A stretch of 64,000 bases of DNA from Mesorhizobium caraganae (GCF_016836705.1 NZ_JAFCGY010000020.1:42859-106858), one strand, 5' to 3'. Positions 53,170 through 61,721 are shown, counted from the stretch's first letter. Notes: generated by a model not told the origin, from the sequence alone. A program made the numbers and translations.

Positions 53170-53251
53170 TCGCGCGCCCCTCGAACGCTTAATCATATTG
53201 CGCTAAGCTATCGCAGCGTTAAGCTTCTCAGGTTCTGCTCCGGAGGCTGCG

Positions 53252-54259
53252 ATGGAATATGTGCGAGAGTTCAAGCCGGCGCCGGCATCGTCCGGCATCA
53301 TCGCGTCGAGCGTCTACACCGCCGGCAAGCGCATCGCCGACATCCCGATCGAAGAGGCCGGCGAATGGGCGAGGAAATCGGGCCATGTCGTCTGGATCGG
53401 GTTGCTCGAACCCGACCGCGAGTTGTTGCTGCGCGTCAAGGCACAGTTCCATTTGCATGAACTGGCGATCGAGGACGCCGAGCATCCGCACCAGCGGCCG
53501 AAGATCGAGCAGTATGGCGATGCCCTGTTCATCGTCGCCCGCACTGCCCAACTGATCGACGGCCGCGTCACCTTCGGCGAAACCCATCTGTTTGTCGGCT
53601 CAGGCTACATCGTCAGTGTCAGGCATGGTCCCTCGACCTCCTATGCCGCCGTCCGTCAGCACTGGGAAAGCTGCCCGCATTCGCTGGCCAAGGGCGAGGA
53701 TTTCGTCCTCTACGCCATTCTCGACTTCATCGTCGACAATTACATGCCGGTGCTCGAGCAGATCGAGGACGAGGTCGAGGCGATCGAAGACAAGATCCTG
53801 CTGAAGCCGATGACCGGTCCCGACATAGAGCGGCTCTACATGCTGCGCCGCGACCTGTTGCGCCTGCGCAATGCCGCACTTCCCTTGGTCGAGGTCTGCC
53901 GCCGGCTGACCAGCGCCGAACTGCCGCAGATCCATAGCGCCATGCACCCGCTGTTCCGCGATGTGACCGACCACATCCGCACCGTCCAGGAAAAAATCGA
54001 CAGTCTGCGCGAGGTTCTGGCCTTCGCCTTCGAAGCCAGCTTGCTGGTTGGCCAGAGCCAGGAAACGGCGAATACCAAGAAGCTGGCGTCATGGGCCGCC
54101 ATACTGGCGGTGCCGACGGCGCTCGCCGGCATATACGGTATGAATTTCGATGACATGCCGGAGCTGAAGATGGAATACGGCTACCCGGTAGTGCTGACCG
54201 CGATCGCCTGCATCTGCTTGTTTTTGTACTGGCGGTTTCGCAAGAATGGATGGTTGTGA
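53252..54259 (+). CDS. corA: CorA-family divalent cation transporter
   Basis: 335 residues. Long cytosolic N-terminal domain, then two C-terminal helices with the selectivity motif in IYGMNFDDMPEL. Helical stalk segments VLEQIEDEVEAIEDKIL and VTDHIRTVQEKIDSLREVLAF are typical. It forms pentameric Mg2+/Co2+ channels in the inner membrane. GGAGGCTGCG precedes the ATG. It appears to be its own unit, 82 bp after phoU. Confidence 0.95.
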   Translation: MEYVREFKPAPASSGIIASSVYTAGKRIADIPIEEAGEWARKSGHVVWIGLLEPDRELLLRVKAQFHLHELAIEDAEHPHQRPKIEQYGDALFIVARTAQLIDGRVTFGETHLFVGSGYIVSVRHGPSTSYAAVRQHWESCPHSLAKGEDFVLYAILDFIVDNYMPVLEQIEDEVEAIEDKILLKPMTGPDIERLYMLRRDLLRLRNAALPLVEVCRRLTSAELPQIHSAMHPLFRDVTDHIRTVQEKIDSLREVLAFAFEASLLVGQSQETANTKKLASWAAILAVPTALAGIYGMNFDDMPELKMEYGYPVVLTAIACICLFLYWRFRKNGWL

Positions 54260-54264
54260 GGGCA

Positions 54265-54333
54265 GGGCAGTAGGGCAGTAGGTTAAGACGACGCCTCACG
54301 AGCGCAGTTCAAAAACATACTGCCCTACTGCCC
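54265..54333. terminator. Long inverted repeat between convergent corA and gcrA
   Basis: GGGCAGTAGGGCAGTA (54265-54280) and TACTGCCCTACTGCCC (54318-54333) are perfect 16-bp arms around a 37-base loop. Each arm itself is a direct repeat of GGGCAGTA. It lies 5 bp after corA and 15 bp from the gcrA stop, so it could end both transcripts as a stem-loop without a T-run. Confidence 0.6.
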
Positions 54334-54348
54334 CTATTCCCTAATACC

Positions 54349-54867
54349 TTACCTGCTCCTGCGCCGCTCCGAAGCCGGCTGGAACGCAACCCTTGCGTGA
54401 TACTTGCAGTAAGGTCCGGTTTCTGCGGCCTCGTTGCCGCAGAAGTTGAAGTCTTCCGACAGCGGATCGCCATTCGGCCATTTGCAGGTGCGCTCGGTGA
54501 GGTCAGTGAGCTGCAGATGCCGCGAGATCGGCACGACGACGTTCTCGACCGGGCGGATGTAGTGGCGAGCCACCGGCTCGGCGTCGAACTGTGTCTGCAG
54601 CGCGGTCGCACCGATCGAGGTGGTGACGTGACGCTGCGTGGTTGCGGCGCGCGACACCGACTTCTGGATCGACGATCCCTGCGTCGTCTTCTTCTGGCGC
54701 GCCGGCGTTGCGGTCGAGCGTCCGCGGCCCGACAGCTTCAGCCGATGCACCTTGCCGATGACGGCGTTGCGGCTGACCCCGCCGAGTTGGGCCGCGATCT
54801 GGCTTGCGCTCAAACCTTCCGACCACAGTTTTCTGAGAAGTTCTACCCGCTCGTCAGTCCAGTTCAT
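54349..54867 (-). CDS. gcrA: GcrA cell-cycle regulator
   Basis: 172 residues. The N-terminal helix-turn-helix MNWTDERVELLRKLWSEGLS, ASQIAAQLGG, VSRNAVIGKVHRLKLSGR is diagnostic; a basic linker and a sigma-70-interacting C-terminal domain (CKWPNGDPLSEDFNFCGNEA) follow, with the conserved cysteines. GcrA works with CcrM methylation of GANTC sites to time transcription in the alphaproteobacterial cell cycle. Two GANTC sites lie 146-163 bp upstream. Confidence 0.97.
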   Translation of the reverse strand: MNWTDERVELLRKLWSEGLSASQIAAQLGGVSRNAVIGKVHRLKLSGRGRSTATPARQKKTTQGSSIQKSVSRAATTQRHVTTSIGATALQTQFDAEPVARHYIRPVENVVVPISRHLQLTDLTERTCKWPNGDPLSEDFNFCGNEAAETGPYCKYHARVAFQPASERRRSR

Positions 54868-55012
54868 GAGACCGCGCTCCTGCTAAGCGTGCGGCAGCCG
54901 GAATCCATTCCCGACCCGGCAACCTTTGCCGGGGCAGACACCACATATATTAGGTGATTAGGTCCGCCGCACGAAATCTAGTTATTTCCCGACTACAATT
55001 ACCTCATGTGTT

Positions 55013-55030
55013 GACTCGGTGACAAGAGTC
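55013..55030. promoter_or_regulatory. Pair of GANTC (CcrM) sites between gcrA and argD
   Basis: GACTC (55013-55017) and GAGTC (55026-55030) are 13 bp apart in the 358-bp divergent region (54868-55225). GANTC is rare by chance at this density and is the CcrM methylation site; gcrA-class promoters in alphaproteobacteria are known to be methylation-controlled. The rest of this gap holds a leader ORF and a terminator in front of argD. Confidence 0.5.
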
Positions 55031-55145
55031 CCAGGTGCAACACGAATCGGTTTTTTCGGTTTTCCCCAACTTGCCCGGTCGCTTATGAGCCGGCGTGTCG
55101 TTGGGAGCTTGCCGCGCGCCTTTGCACGACGTTTTCGTTGACTTC

Positions 55146-55226
55146 ATGGCCGAAAAACACGATAAGCCGCACAAGGCCGCCGCTTTGGCGGCTTTTTTGA
55201 TTTTCCGGTACCGGAGACGCATATAA
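55146..55226 (+). CDS. Candidate argD leader peptide
   Basis: A 26-codon frame begins MAEKHDKPHKAAALAAFLIF and ends RYRRRI; its TAA (55224-55226) overlaps the argD ATG as TAATG. Four of the last six codons are Arg, fitting an arginine gene, but the argD ribosome site (GGAGA) lies within these codons and may explain them. There is no strong ribosome site for the leader itself. The terminator at 55176-55198 is inside this frame. Confidence 0.35.
   Translation: MAEKHDKPHKAAALAAFLIFRYRRRI
55176..55198 (+). terminator. Terminator hairpin in the argD leader (attenuator candidate)
   Basis: GCCGCC, loop GCTTT, GGCGGC and six T, ending 27 bp before the argD ATG. The nearest gene upstream (gcrA) runs the other way, so no coding transcript needs ending here. 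It must stop either argD's own leader RNA or a small RNA made from the divergent region. Confidence 0.75.
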
Positions 55227-56425
55227 TGAGCGGTTCGGCGCTTTACGAGACCTTTGCTCGCGCACCCTTGGCCTTCGACCACGGTGAAGGCACTTGGCTG
55301 GTTACCGACAAGGGCGAGCGATATCTCGATTTTGCTGGCGGCATCGCGGTCAATTCGTTGGGCCACAGCCATCCGCATCTGGTCTCGGCGCTGACTGAAC
55401 AGGCGGCCAAGCTCTGGCACGTCTCCAATCTCTACGAGATCCCGGGGCAGACCCGGCTGGGCGAGCGGCTGGCCGAGGCCACTTTCGCCGACAAGGTGTT
55501 CTTCACCAATTCCGGCGCCGAGGCCTTGGAATGCGCGATCAAGACGGCGCGACGCTACCAGTTCGTCACGGGCCACCCCGAGCGCTTCCGCGTCATCACC
55601 TTCGAAGGCGCCTTCCATGGCCGTACGCTGGCGACCATCGCCGCGGGCGGCCAGTACAAATATCTCGAAGGCTTCGGCCCCAAGGTCGAGGGTTTCGACC
55701 AGGTCGGCTTCGACGACATCGACGCCGCCGAGAAGGCTATCACATCAGAGACCGCCGCGATCCTGATCGAACCGGTGCAGGGCGAGGGCGGCATCCGCCC
55801 GGTGTCGACGCAATCTCTTAAGCGGCTGCGGCAGCTCTGCGACCAGCACGGCCTGCTGTTGATCTTCGACGAGGTCCAGTGCGGCATCGGCCGCACCGGC
55901 AAGCTGTTCGCGCATGAATGGACCGGCGTGACGCCCGACATCATGGCGATCGCCAAGGGCATTGGCGGCGGCTTCCCGATGGGCGCGTGCCTGGCCACCG
56001 ACGAAGCTGCCGTCGGCATGACGGCAGGCGTGCATGGCACCACCTTCGGCGGCAATCCTCTGGCCATGGCGGTCGGCAACGCCGTGCTCGATGTGGTGCT
56101 GGAAGACGGCTTCCTGGAAGACGTTCAGCGCAAGGCATTGCTGATGAAACAGGGTCTGGCGGCCGTCGCGGACGAATTTCCCGATGTCATCGAAGGCATC
56201 AGGGGCACCGGCCTGATGCTCGGCCTGAAATGCGCCATGCCCAACACCAAGGTCAACATGGCGCTGCGCGACCAGCATCTCCTGGCGGTGCCGGCCGGCG
56301 ACAACGTCATCCGCCTGCTGCCGCCGCTGACCGTCACCGATGCCGAAATCGGCGAGGCACTCGACCGCATCCGCGCCGGCGCCAAGGGCCTGGCCGACGC
56401 CATCACCGCTGCCGCCGCGAAGTAA
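55226..56425 (+). CDS. argD: Acetylornithine aminotransferase
   Basis: 399 residues, class III PLP aminotransferase. N-terminal YLDFAGGIAVNSLGH, VFFTNSGAEALECAIKTAR, TFEGAFHGRTLATIAAGG, LIFDEVQCGIGRTGKLFAHE, and the PLP lysine in IAIAKGIGGGFPMGA. Converts N-acetylglutamate-5-semialdehyde to N2-acetylornithine (and may act in lysine synthesis). GGAGA lies 8 bp before the ATG. First gene of argD-argF(-hslO); argF starts 17 bp later. Confidence 0.95.
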   Translation: MSGSALYETFARAPLAFDHGEGTWLVTDKGERYLDFAGGIAVNSLGHSHPHLVSALTEQAAKLWHVSNLYEIPGQTRLGERLAEATFADKVFFTNSGAEALECAIKTARRYQFVTGHPERFRVITFEGAFHGRTLATIAAGGQYKYLEGFGPKVEGFDQVGFDDIDAAEKAITSETAAILIEPVQGEGGIRPVSTQSLKRLRQLCDQHGLLLIFDEVQCGIGRTGKLFAHEWTGVTPDIMAIAKGIGGGFPMGACLATDEAAVGMTAGVHGTTFGGNPLAMAVGNAVLDVVLEDGFLEDVQRKALLMKQGLAAVADEFPDVIEGIRGTGLMLGLKCAMPNTKVNMALRDQHLLAVPAGDNVIRLLPPLTVTDAEIGEALDRIRAGAKGLADAITAAAAK

Positions 56426-56442
56426 CCCCGGAACCATTCCTG

Positions 56443-57354
56443 ATGTCACTTCGCCATTTCACCGATCTTTCCGCCGTTTCCGAAGGCGATCTGCGGTTCA
56501 TGCTGGACGACGCGGTGGTGCGCAAGGCGCGCCTCAAGGCCGGCGAGCGCACCAGGCCGCTCGAAGGCAAGGTGCTGGCGATGATCTTCGACAAGCCGTC
56601 GACGCGCACGCGTGTCTCCTTCGATGTCGGCATGCGCCAACTCGGCGGCGAGACCATCATGCTGACCGGCACCGAAATGCAGCTCGGCCGCTCCGAAACC
56701 ATTGCTGACACCGCCAAAGTGCTGTCGCGCTATGTCGACGCCATCATGATCCGCACGACGTCGCATGAACGGCTGCTCGAGCTGACCGAGAACGCCACCA
56801 TCCCGGTGATCAACGGGCTGACCGACGACACCCATCCCTGCCAGCTGATGGCCGACATCATGACCTTCGAGGAGCATCGTGGTCCGGTAGCCGGCAAGAC
56901 CATCGCCTGGACCGGCGACGGCAACAATGTGCTGCATTCGCTGCTCGAAGCCTCGGCGCGGTTCCGCTTCAACCTCAATGTCGCGGTGCCGGAAGGCAGC
57001 GAGCCGGCGCAAAAGCATATCGACTGGTCGAAGACCAATGGCGGCAAGCTCAGCTTCACCCGCTCGCCCGAGGAAGCCGTCGACCAGGCCGATTGCGTGG
57101 TCACCGATTGCTGGGTGTCGATGGGTCAGGAACACCGCGCCCGCGGCCACAATGTCTTCTCGCCCTATCAGGTCAATGCGGCGCTGATGGCAAGGGCCAA
57201 GCCCGACGCCCTGTTCATGCACTGCCTGCCGGCGCATCGCGGCGAGGAGGTGACCGACGAGGTCATCGACGGGCCGCATTCTGTGGTGTTCGACGAGGCT
57301 GAGAACCGGCTCCACGCCCAGAAGGCCGTGCTCGCCTGGTGTCTTGGAGCTTGA
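56443..57354 (+). CDS. argF: Ornithine carbamoyltransferase
   Basis: 303 residues. Carbamoyl-phosphate motif FDKPSTRTRVSF, ornithine-side DDTHPCQLMAD, DGNNVLHS, DCWVSMGQE and the catalytic MHCLPAHRGEEV. Makes citrulline from ornithine and carbamoyl phosphate. The frame is open far upstream across argD; the start at 56443 is set by the family N-terminus (HFTDLS). Co-transcribed with argD. Confidence 0.97.
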   Translation: MSLRHFTDLSAVSEGDLRFMLDDAVVRKARLKAGERTRPLEGKVLAMIFDKPSTRTRVSFDVGMRQLGGETIMLTGTEMQLGRSETIADTAKVLSRYVDAIMIRTTSHERLLELTENATIPVINGLTDDTHPCQLMADIMTFEEHRGPVAGKTIAWTGDGNNVLHSLLEASARFRFNLNVAVPEGSEPAQKHIDWSKTNGGKLSFTRSPEEAVDQADCVVTDCWVSMGQEHRARGHNVFSPYQVNAALMARAKPDALFMHCLPAHRGEEVTDEVIDGPHSVVFDEAENRLHAQKAVLAWCLGA

Positions 57355-57490
57355 AGTGCCTTGGTGCCTGACGTGCTTGGGCGCTTGATCTGGGGCGGCG
57401 TGATGCCTATCTGCGCCGCATCACGCAAATCAAGCGCGTTTGGACGCATGCATCCCAGAGGGCGGCATGGCCGCGCCCTGGAGCTTTGTC

Positions 57491-58498
57491 ATGTTGGAAA
57501 CGCATCAAGTGACTGAACATCACCCCAAACTCGGCGAGTTCGGCTATGCCGGCGACGATCACGTCGTACCGTTCGAGGTCGGCCCGCTCGACGTTCGCGG
57601 CCGCACCGTGCAGCTCGGGCCGATGCTCGACGCCATCCTCGGCCGTCACGACTATCCCGAGCCGGTTGCCCGCCTGCTGGCCGAAGCCTGTGTGCTGACG
57701 GTGCTGCTCGGCACCTCGTTGAAGTTCGAGGGCAAGTTCATCCTGCAGACCCGCACCGACGGGCCGGTCGACATGCTGGTCGCGGATTTCTCCACACCCT
57801 CGGCATTGCGCGCCTATGCCCGCTTCGACGCCGATCGGTTGGAAGCGTTGGTAGCCGCCGGCGAGACCACGCAGCAGACGCTGCTGGGCAGCGGCGTGCT
57901 GGCGCTGACCATCGACCAGGGCGCGCACACGCAGCGCTATCAGGGCATCGTCCAGCTCGACGGCGAGACGCTGGAAGACGCCGCGCGCACCTATTTCCGC
58001 CAGTCGGAACAGATCCCGACCGAGCTCAGGCTTTCTGTGGCCAAGCTTCTGACGCCGGGCCCCGGTGGCGCGCGCGAACAATGGCGCGCCGGCGGCATCC
58101 TGGCGCAGTTCCTGCCGCAGTCGCCCGAGCGCATGCGCGTGCCCGACATTTCGGGCGGCGACGGCGATCCACGCGATGTGACGCATGAACCGGTCGACAA
58201 TTCCTGGCAGGAACTGGTGGCCCTGCTCGGCACCATCGAGCCGACCGAACTGATCGACCCGACCATCGGCGCAGAGCGGTTGCTCTACCGGTTGTTCCAT
58301 GAACACGGCGTGCACGTCTTCGGCGGCGTTCCGGTCGCCGACCGGTGCTCGTGCTCGCGCGACAAGATCCGCGGCATTCTCGAAGGCTTCTCCGCCGAAG
58401 AGATCAAGGAGAGCACCGAGGATGGCGGCATTCACGTCGCCTGCGAGTTCTGCTCGAAGCAGTATGACTTCGACCCAGCGGAATTCGCGGCTCAGTAA
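57491..58498 (+). CDS. hslO: Redox-regulated chaperone Hsp33
   Basis: 335 residues. The zinc-binding redox switch is intact: DRCSCSRDK and CEFCSKQYDF (CXC and CX2C). The N-terminal folding domain contains ARLLAEACVLTVLLGTSLKFEGKF and the linker region precedes the switch. On oxidation it loses zinc and binds unfolding proteins. ATG 57491 with GGAG upstream is used; ATG 57467 is an alternative. It lies 136 bp after argF and may share its transcript. Confidence 0.95.
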   Translation: MLETHQVTEHHPKLGEFGYAGDDHVVPFEVGPLDVRGRTVQLGPMLDAILGRHDYPEPVARLLAEACVLTVLLGTSLKFEGKFILQTRTDGPVDMLVADFSTPSALRAYARFDADRLEALVAAGETTQQTLLGSGVLALTIDQGAHTQRYQGIVQLDGETLEDAARTYFRQSEQIPTELRLSVAKLLTPGPGGAREQWRAGGILAQFLPQSPERMRVPDISGGDGDPRDVTHEPVDNSWQELVALLGTIEPTELIDPTIGAERLLYRLFHEHGVHVFGGVPVADRCSCSRDKIRGILEGFSAEEIKESTEDGGIHVACEFCSKQYDFDPAEFAAQ

Positions 58499-58512
58499 GG
58501 CCTCTTCCTTCC

Positions 58513-58680
58513 CCCCGTTTCACGGGGAGAAGGTGCCCGAAGGGCGGATGAGGGGCAGCGCGACCATTGGTGAATAGTCGCGCGCCTGGTCTCCGTCGTC
58601 ATATGCGTAGAAGATAACCTCACGAGCCAGCGCCGCCCCTCATTGCCCTGCCGGGCATTTCTCCCCGTAAACGGGGAGAA
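58513..58680. repeat. Rhizobial palindromic repeat (RIME-like)
   Basis: CCCCGTTTCACGGGGAGAAG...GGCGGATGAGGGGC (58513-58561) and its imperfect inverse ...GCCCCTCATTGCCC...TCTCCCCGTAAACGGGGAG (58630-58680) flank a 68-bp loop. The arms themselves contain small hairpins (CCCCGTTTCACGGGG). This pattern is familiar from intergenic repeats in rhizobia. It lies between the convergent hslO and apaG. Confidence 0.8.
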
Positions 58681-58685
58681 AGACG

Positions 58686-59078
58686 CTAATTCACCGTCCG
58701 CCGTGTCCCCGGCAAATCCAGCGAAAACGCCGGGATAGCGATGTCGAACGTCTCGCCCCTTTTGTTGCGCATGGTGTAATGCCCGACCATGAAGCCCGAC
58801 GGTGTCGAGAGCGGGCAGCCGGACGTATATTGATAGCTGTCGCCGGGATTGAGCTCGGGCTGGTCGCCGACGACGCCGGCGCCGCGCACCTCTTCGACCC
58901 GGCCGCTGCCGTCGGTGATGTGCCAGTAGCGCGACATAAGCTGCACGAACTCGTCCGACTGGTTGTCGATCGTCACCTGGTAGCCCCAGACATAGCGGTT
59001 CTCCGACGGATCGGAGCGATCCTCCAGATAGAACGGTCTGACCTGCACTTCGATGTTGCGCGTGACGGCGCGGTACAT
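58686..59078 (-). CDS. apaG: ApaG
   Basis: 130 residues, the ApaG beta-sandwich (fibronectin-III-like): YRAVTRNIEVQVRPFYLEDR, YVWGYQVTIDNQSDEFVQL, RYWHITDGSGRVEEVRGAGV, VGDQPELNPGDSYQYTSGCP, and GFMVGHYTMRN. The ATG at 59078 has GGAG upstream; TTG 59090 is rejected. Linked in E. coli to cobalt/magnesium tolerance; biochemical role unclear. Confidence 0.96.
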   Translation of the reverse strand: MYRAVTRNIEVQVRPFYLEDRSDPSENRYVWGYQVTIDNQSDEFVQLMSRYWHITDGSGRVEEVRGAGVVGDQPELNPGDSYQYTSGCPLSTPSGFMVGHYTMRNKRGETFDIAIPAFSLDLPGTRRTVN

Positions 59079-59165
59079 AGGCTGCTCCAAACGACACCAA
59101 CGGACCTGTCGGCGCTCTTGCCGTACTCCCGGATTAGGGCCTCATGCGCAGTTGCCGAACAACAA

Positions 59166-59181
59166 TGTCATTTAAGTGACA
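59166..59181. promoter_or_regulatory. TGTCA-N6-TGACA palindrome upstream of the GT21 gene
   Basis: TGTCATTTAAGTGACA lies in the 209-bp divergent region between apaG and the glycosyltransferase, 107 bp before the latter's start. Perfect 5-bp arms with six-base spacing suggest a dimeric regulator site. It also fits TGT-N10-ACA (NifA), but no sigma-54 promoter is near, so that reading is not favoured. Confidence 0.35.
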
Positions 59182-59287
59182 CATGACAATGATGGTGTGC
59201 ACGAACCGTATCGGGCGACTCAGCGCTCTGTCGAACTGTTGAAAACGGCCATTCCTGGCCGCTTTTTCCCGGAGTGACCAGATCTCG

Positions 59288-60442
59288 ATGGAACTGACAG
59301 TCATAGCAGCGCTGCTTTCGACACTCCTGCTTCTTTCCAATCTCGCCAGCATTGTGCTTGCCTCGCTCAACCTGAAGCGGCCGCGCCAGCTCGCTCCGCC
59401 GGCCAGAGAGGCGCCGCCGGTGTCGATCGTGGTGCCGTCGCGCGGCGTCGAACCGTTTACCGAGGAGACGCTTGCCCGTGCCTTCTCGCTCGACTGGCCG
59501 CGCTACGAGCTGATCTTCTGCGTCGCCCATGCCGACGATCCGGTGGTCAAACTGATAAACCGGGCGATTGCCCGGTTTCCAAAGGTGCCGGCGCAGCTGC
59601 TGATCGGCGATGACCGCATCAGCAGCAACCCGAAACTCAACAATTGCGTCAAGGGCTGGGTGGCGGCGCAGCACAACTGGGTCATCCTGGCCGATTCCAA
59701 CGTGCTGATGCCTGTCGACTATGTCCAGCATCTCATGGCGGCCTGGCGGCCGGACACCGGGCTTGTCTGCTCGACCCCGATCGGCTCGCGGCCGGACGGT
59801 TTTTGGGCCGAGGTCGAATGCGCCTTCCTCAACACGCTGCAGGCGCGCTGGCAATATGCCGGCGAAGCCCTTGGTCTCGGTTTTGCCCAGGGCAAGAGCA
59901 TGCTGTGGAACAAGCCGATGCTCGACGCCAATGGCGGCATCGAGGCGCTTGCCGCCGAGATCGCCGAGGATGCCGCCGCGACCAAGCTGGTCAATGGGCT
60001 CGGCCTGCGCGTCAATCTCGTTGCCTCGCCCTTCGAACAGCCGCTCGGCCAGCGTACGTTTGCCGAGATCTGGTCGCGCCAGACGCGCTGGTCGCGGCTG
60101 CGTCGCGTCACCTTCCCGCTGTTCTACACGCCCGAGATCCTGACGGGTGTGGCGGTGCCGCTGCTGCTGGCGCTGGTCGCGGCGGCAAGCGCCGGCGTCA
60201 GCATGCCCACAACGGCTTTGTGCGTCCTGGCCTTTGCCTATGTGCCGGAATGCCTGCTCGCCTGGGCCAAGGGCTGGTATTTGTCACCGCGCATCGTCAC
60301 CGCCTTGATCTTGCGCGATGTGATGCTTCCCGCCATCTGGTCGCGCGGTTGGCTCGGCGGCGCGGTCGAATGGCGCGGCAATGCCATGACCATCCGCACC
60401 AAGGCGATGACGGAACTGGAAGAGGCCTCGTCGGGCGCCTGA
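59288..60442 (+). CDS. GT21/ceramide-glucosyltransferase-like glycosyltransferase
   Basis: 384 residues. N-terminal helix, then PPVSIVVPSRGVEPFTEETL, YELIFCVAHADDPVV, NPKLNNCVKGWVAAQHNWVI, LADSNVLMP, ECAFLNTLQARWQYAGEALG, the RQTRW form of (Q/R)XXRW, and C-terminal helices. In rhizobia and Agrobacterium enzymes of this group (Agt-like) put glucose or glucuronic acid on diacylglycerol, often when phosphate is scarce; whether this gene does so is inferred. Membrane-bound, transcribed alone. Confidence 0.88.
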   Translation: MELTVIAALLSTLLLLSNLASIVLASLNLKRPRQLAPPAREAPPVSIVVPSRGVEPFTEETLARAFSLDWPRYELIFCVAHADDPVVKLINRAIARFPKVPAQLLIGDDRISSNPKLNNCVKGWVAAQHNWVILADSNVLMPVDYVQHLMAAWRPDTGLVCSTPIGSRPDGFWAEVECAFLNTLQARWQYAGEALGLGFAQGKSMLWNKPMLDANGGIEALAAEIAEDAAATKLVNGLGLRVNLVASPFEQPLGQRTFAEIWSRQTRWSRLRRVTFPLFYTPEILTGVAVPLLLALVAAASAGVSMPTTALCVLAFAYVPECLLAWAKGWYLSPRIVTALILRDVMLPAIWSRGWLGGAVEWRGNAMTIRTKAMTELEEASSGA

Positions 60443-60481
60443 GCGCCGCCCAGGCCTTTGCCTTGCTTTCGCAGCAGGCCG

Positions 60482-61672
60482 CTATTTCGCCGCCTCCAGC
60501 GCCTGTGCAACGTCCTCGAGCAGATCGTCCGTATCCTCGAGGCCAACCGACAGCCTCAGCGTTCCCGGCCCGATGCCGAGTTCGGCGCGCGCCTCCTCGC
60601 TGAGGTTCTTGTGCGTCGTCGTCGCCGGATGGGTGATCAGGCTCTTGGCGTCGCCGAGATTGTTGGAGATCAGCACGATGTCGAGCGCGTTCTGCAAGGC
60701 AAAGGCCGCCTGCTTGCCGCCCTTGACGTCGAGGCAGATCAGCGTCGAGCCGCCCGCCATCTGCTTCTTGACGATGTCGGCCTGCGGATGGTCGGCGCGG
60801 CCGGGATAGATGACGCGGGCGATCTCCGGTCGTCCGGCCAGGAAATCGGCGATCTTGCCCGCACTTTCCGTCTGCTGGCGCACCCGCACCGGCAGCGTCT
60901 CCAGGCCCTTCAGCAGCGTCCAGGCGTTGAAGGGCGACAGGCTCGGGCCGGTGTGGCGGAAATAGTCGTGCAAATTCTCGTCGATCCACTTCTTGTCCGA
61001 CAGGATGATGCCGCCGAGACAGCGCCCCTGGCCGTCAATGTGTTTGGTCGCGGAATAGACGACGATATGGGCGCCGAGCAGCAAGGGCTTTTGCTGCAAG
61101 GGCGTGGCAAAGACATTGTCGACGATCAGCCTGGCGCCGATCGAGGTGGCGAGCGACGCGACGGCGGCAATGTCGACCACTTCCAGCGTCGGGTTGGTCG
61201 GGCTTTCCAGGAAGAACAGTTTGGTGTTCGGCCTGACCGCCTTTTCCCAGTTGGCGATGTCGGTGCCGTCGACCAGCGTCGCCTCGATGCCGTATTTCGG
61301 CGCCAGCGTCTCGACCACCCAGCGGCAGGAACCGAACAAAGCGCGCGCCGCAACGATATGGTCGCCGGCCTTGGCGCTGCACAACAGCGCCGCCGTCACC
61401 GCAGCCATGCCGGACGCGGTTGCCCGCGCGTCTTCGGCGCCTTCCAGCGCGCACATGCGCTTTTCGAACATGTCGACGGTCGGGTTGGCGTAGCGCGAAT
61501 AGATGAAGCCCGGCTCCTCGCCCTTGAACCGGGCTTCGGCGGCCTGCGCCGTCTCATAGACATAGCCCTGGGTCAGGTACATCGCTTCCGACGTTTCGCC
61601 GAACTGGGAACGCAGCGTCCCCCCATGCACGAGTGCGGTCTGAGGCTTCCAGTTACGCTTCTTGGTGCTCAT
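60482..61672 (-). CDS. metZ: O-succinylhomoserine sulfhydrylase
   Basis: 396 residues, Cys/Met-metabolism PLP family. Motifs: SRYANPTVDMFEKRMCALEG, ATASGMAAVTAALLCSAKAGD, LESPTNPTLEVVDI, VDNVFATPLQQKPL, the PLP-lysine SATKHIDGQGR, and ATTTHKNLSEEAR near the end. Makes homocysteine directly from O-succinylhomoserine and sulfide. The ATG at 61672 is used; the open frame upstream is the SAM-II leader, which independently supports the family call. Confidence 0.95.
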   Translation of the reverse strand: MSTKKRNWKPQTALVHGGTLRSQFGETSEAMYLTQGYVYETAQAAEARFKGEEPGFIYSRYANPTVDMFEKRMCALEGAEDARATASGMAAVTAALLCSAKAGDHIVAARALFGSCRWVVETLAPKYGIEATLVDGTDIANWEKAVRPNTKLFFLESPTNPTLEVVDIAAVASLATSIGARLIVDNVFATPLQQKPLLLGAHIVVYSATKHIDGQGRCLGGIILSDKKWIDENLHDYFRHTGPSLSPFNAWTLLKGLETLPVRVRQQTESAGKIADFLAGRPEIARVIYPGRADHPQADIVKKQMAGGSTLICLDVKGGKQAAFALQNALDIVLISNNLGDAKSLITHPATTTHKNLSEEARAELGIGPGTLRLSVGLEDTDDLLEDVAQALEAAK

Positions 61673-61690
61673 CGCTTTTGTTCCAGACAC

Positions 61691-61721
61691 AAAAAAACCG
61701 GCCGCGAAAGTCGCAACCGGT
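61691..61721 (-). terminator. Expression-platform terminator of the metZ riboswitch
   Basis: On the minus strand ACCGGTTGCGA, loop CTT, TCGCGGCCGGT (11 bp with two G-U pairs), then seven T. It lies between the SAM-II aptamer and the metZ start codon, as expected for transcriptional control. Confidence 0.9.

Noticed and set aside
59166..59181. NifA upstream activator site
   Set aside because: TGT-N10-ACA fits by spacing, but there is no sigma-54 -24/-12 element downstream; a simple palindrome is the safer description.
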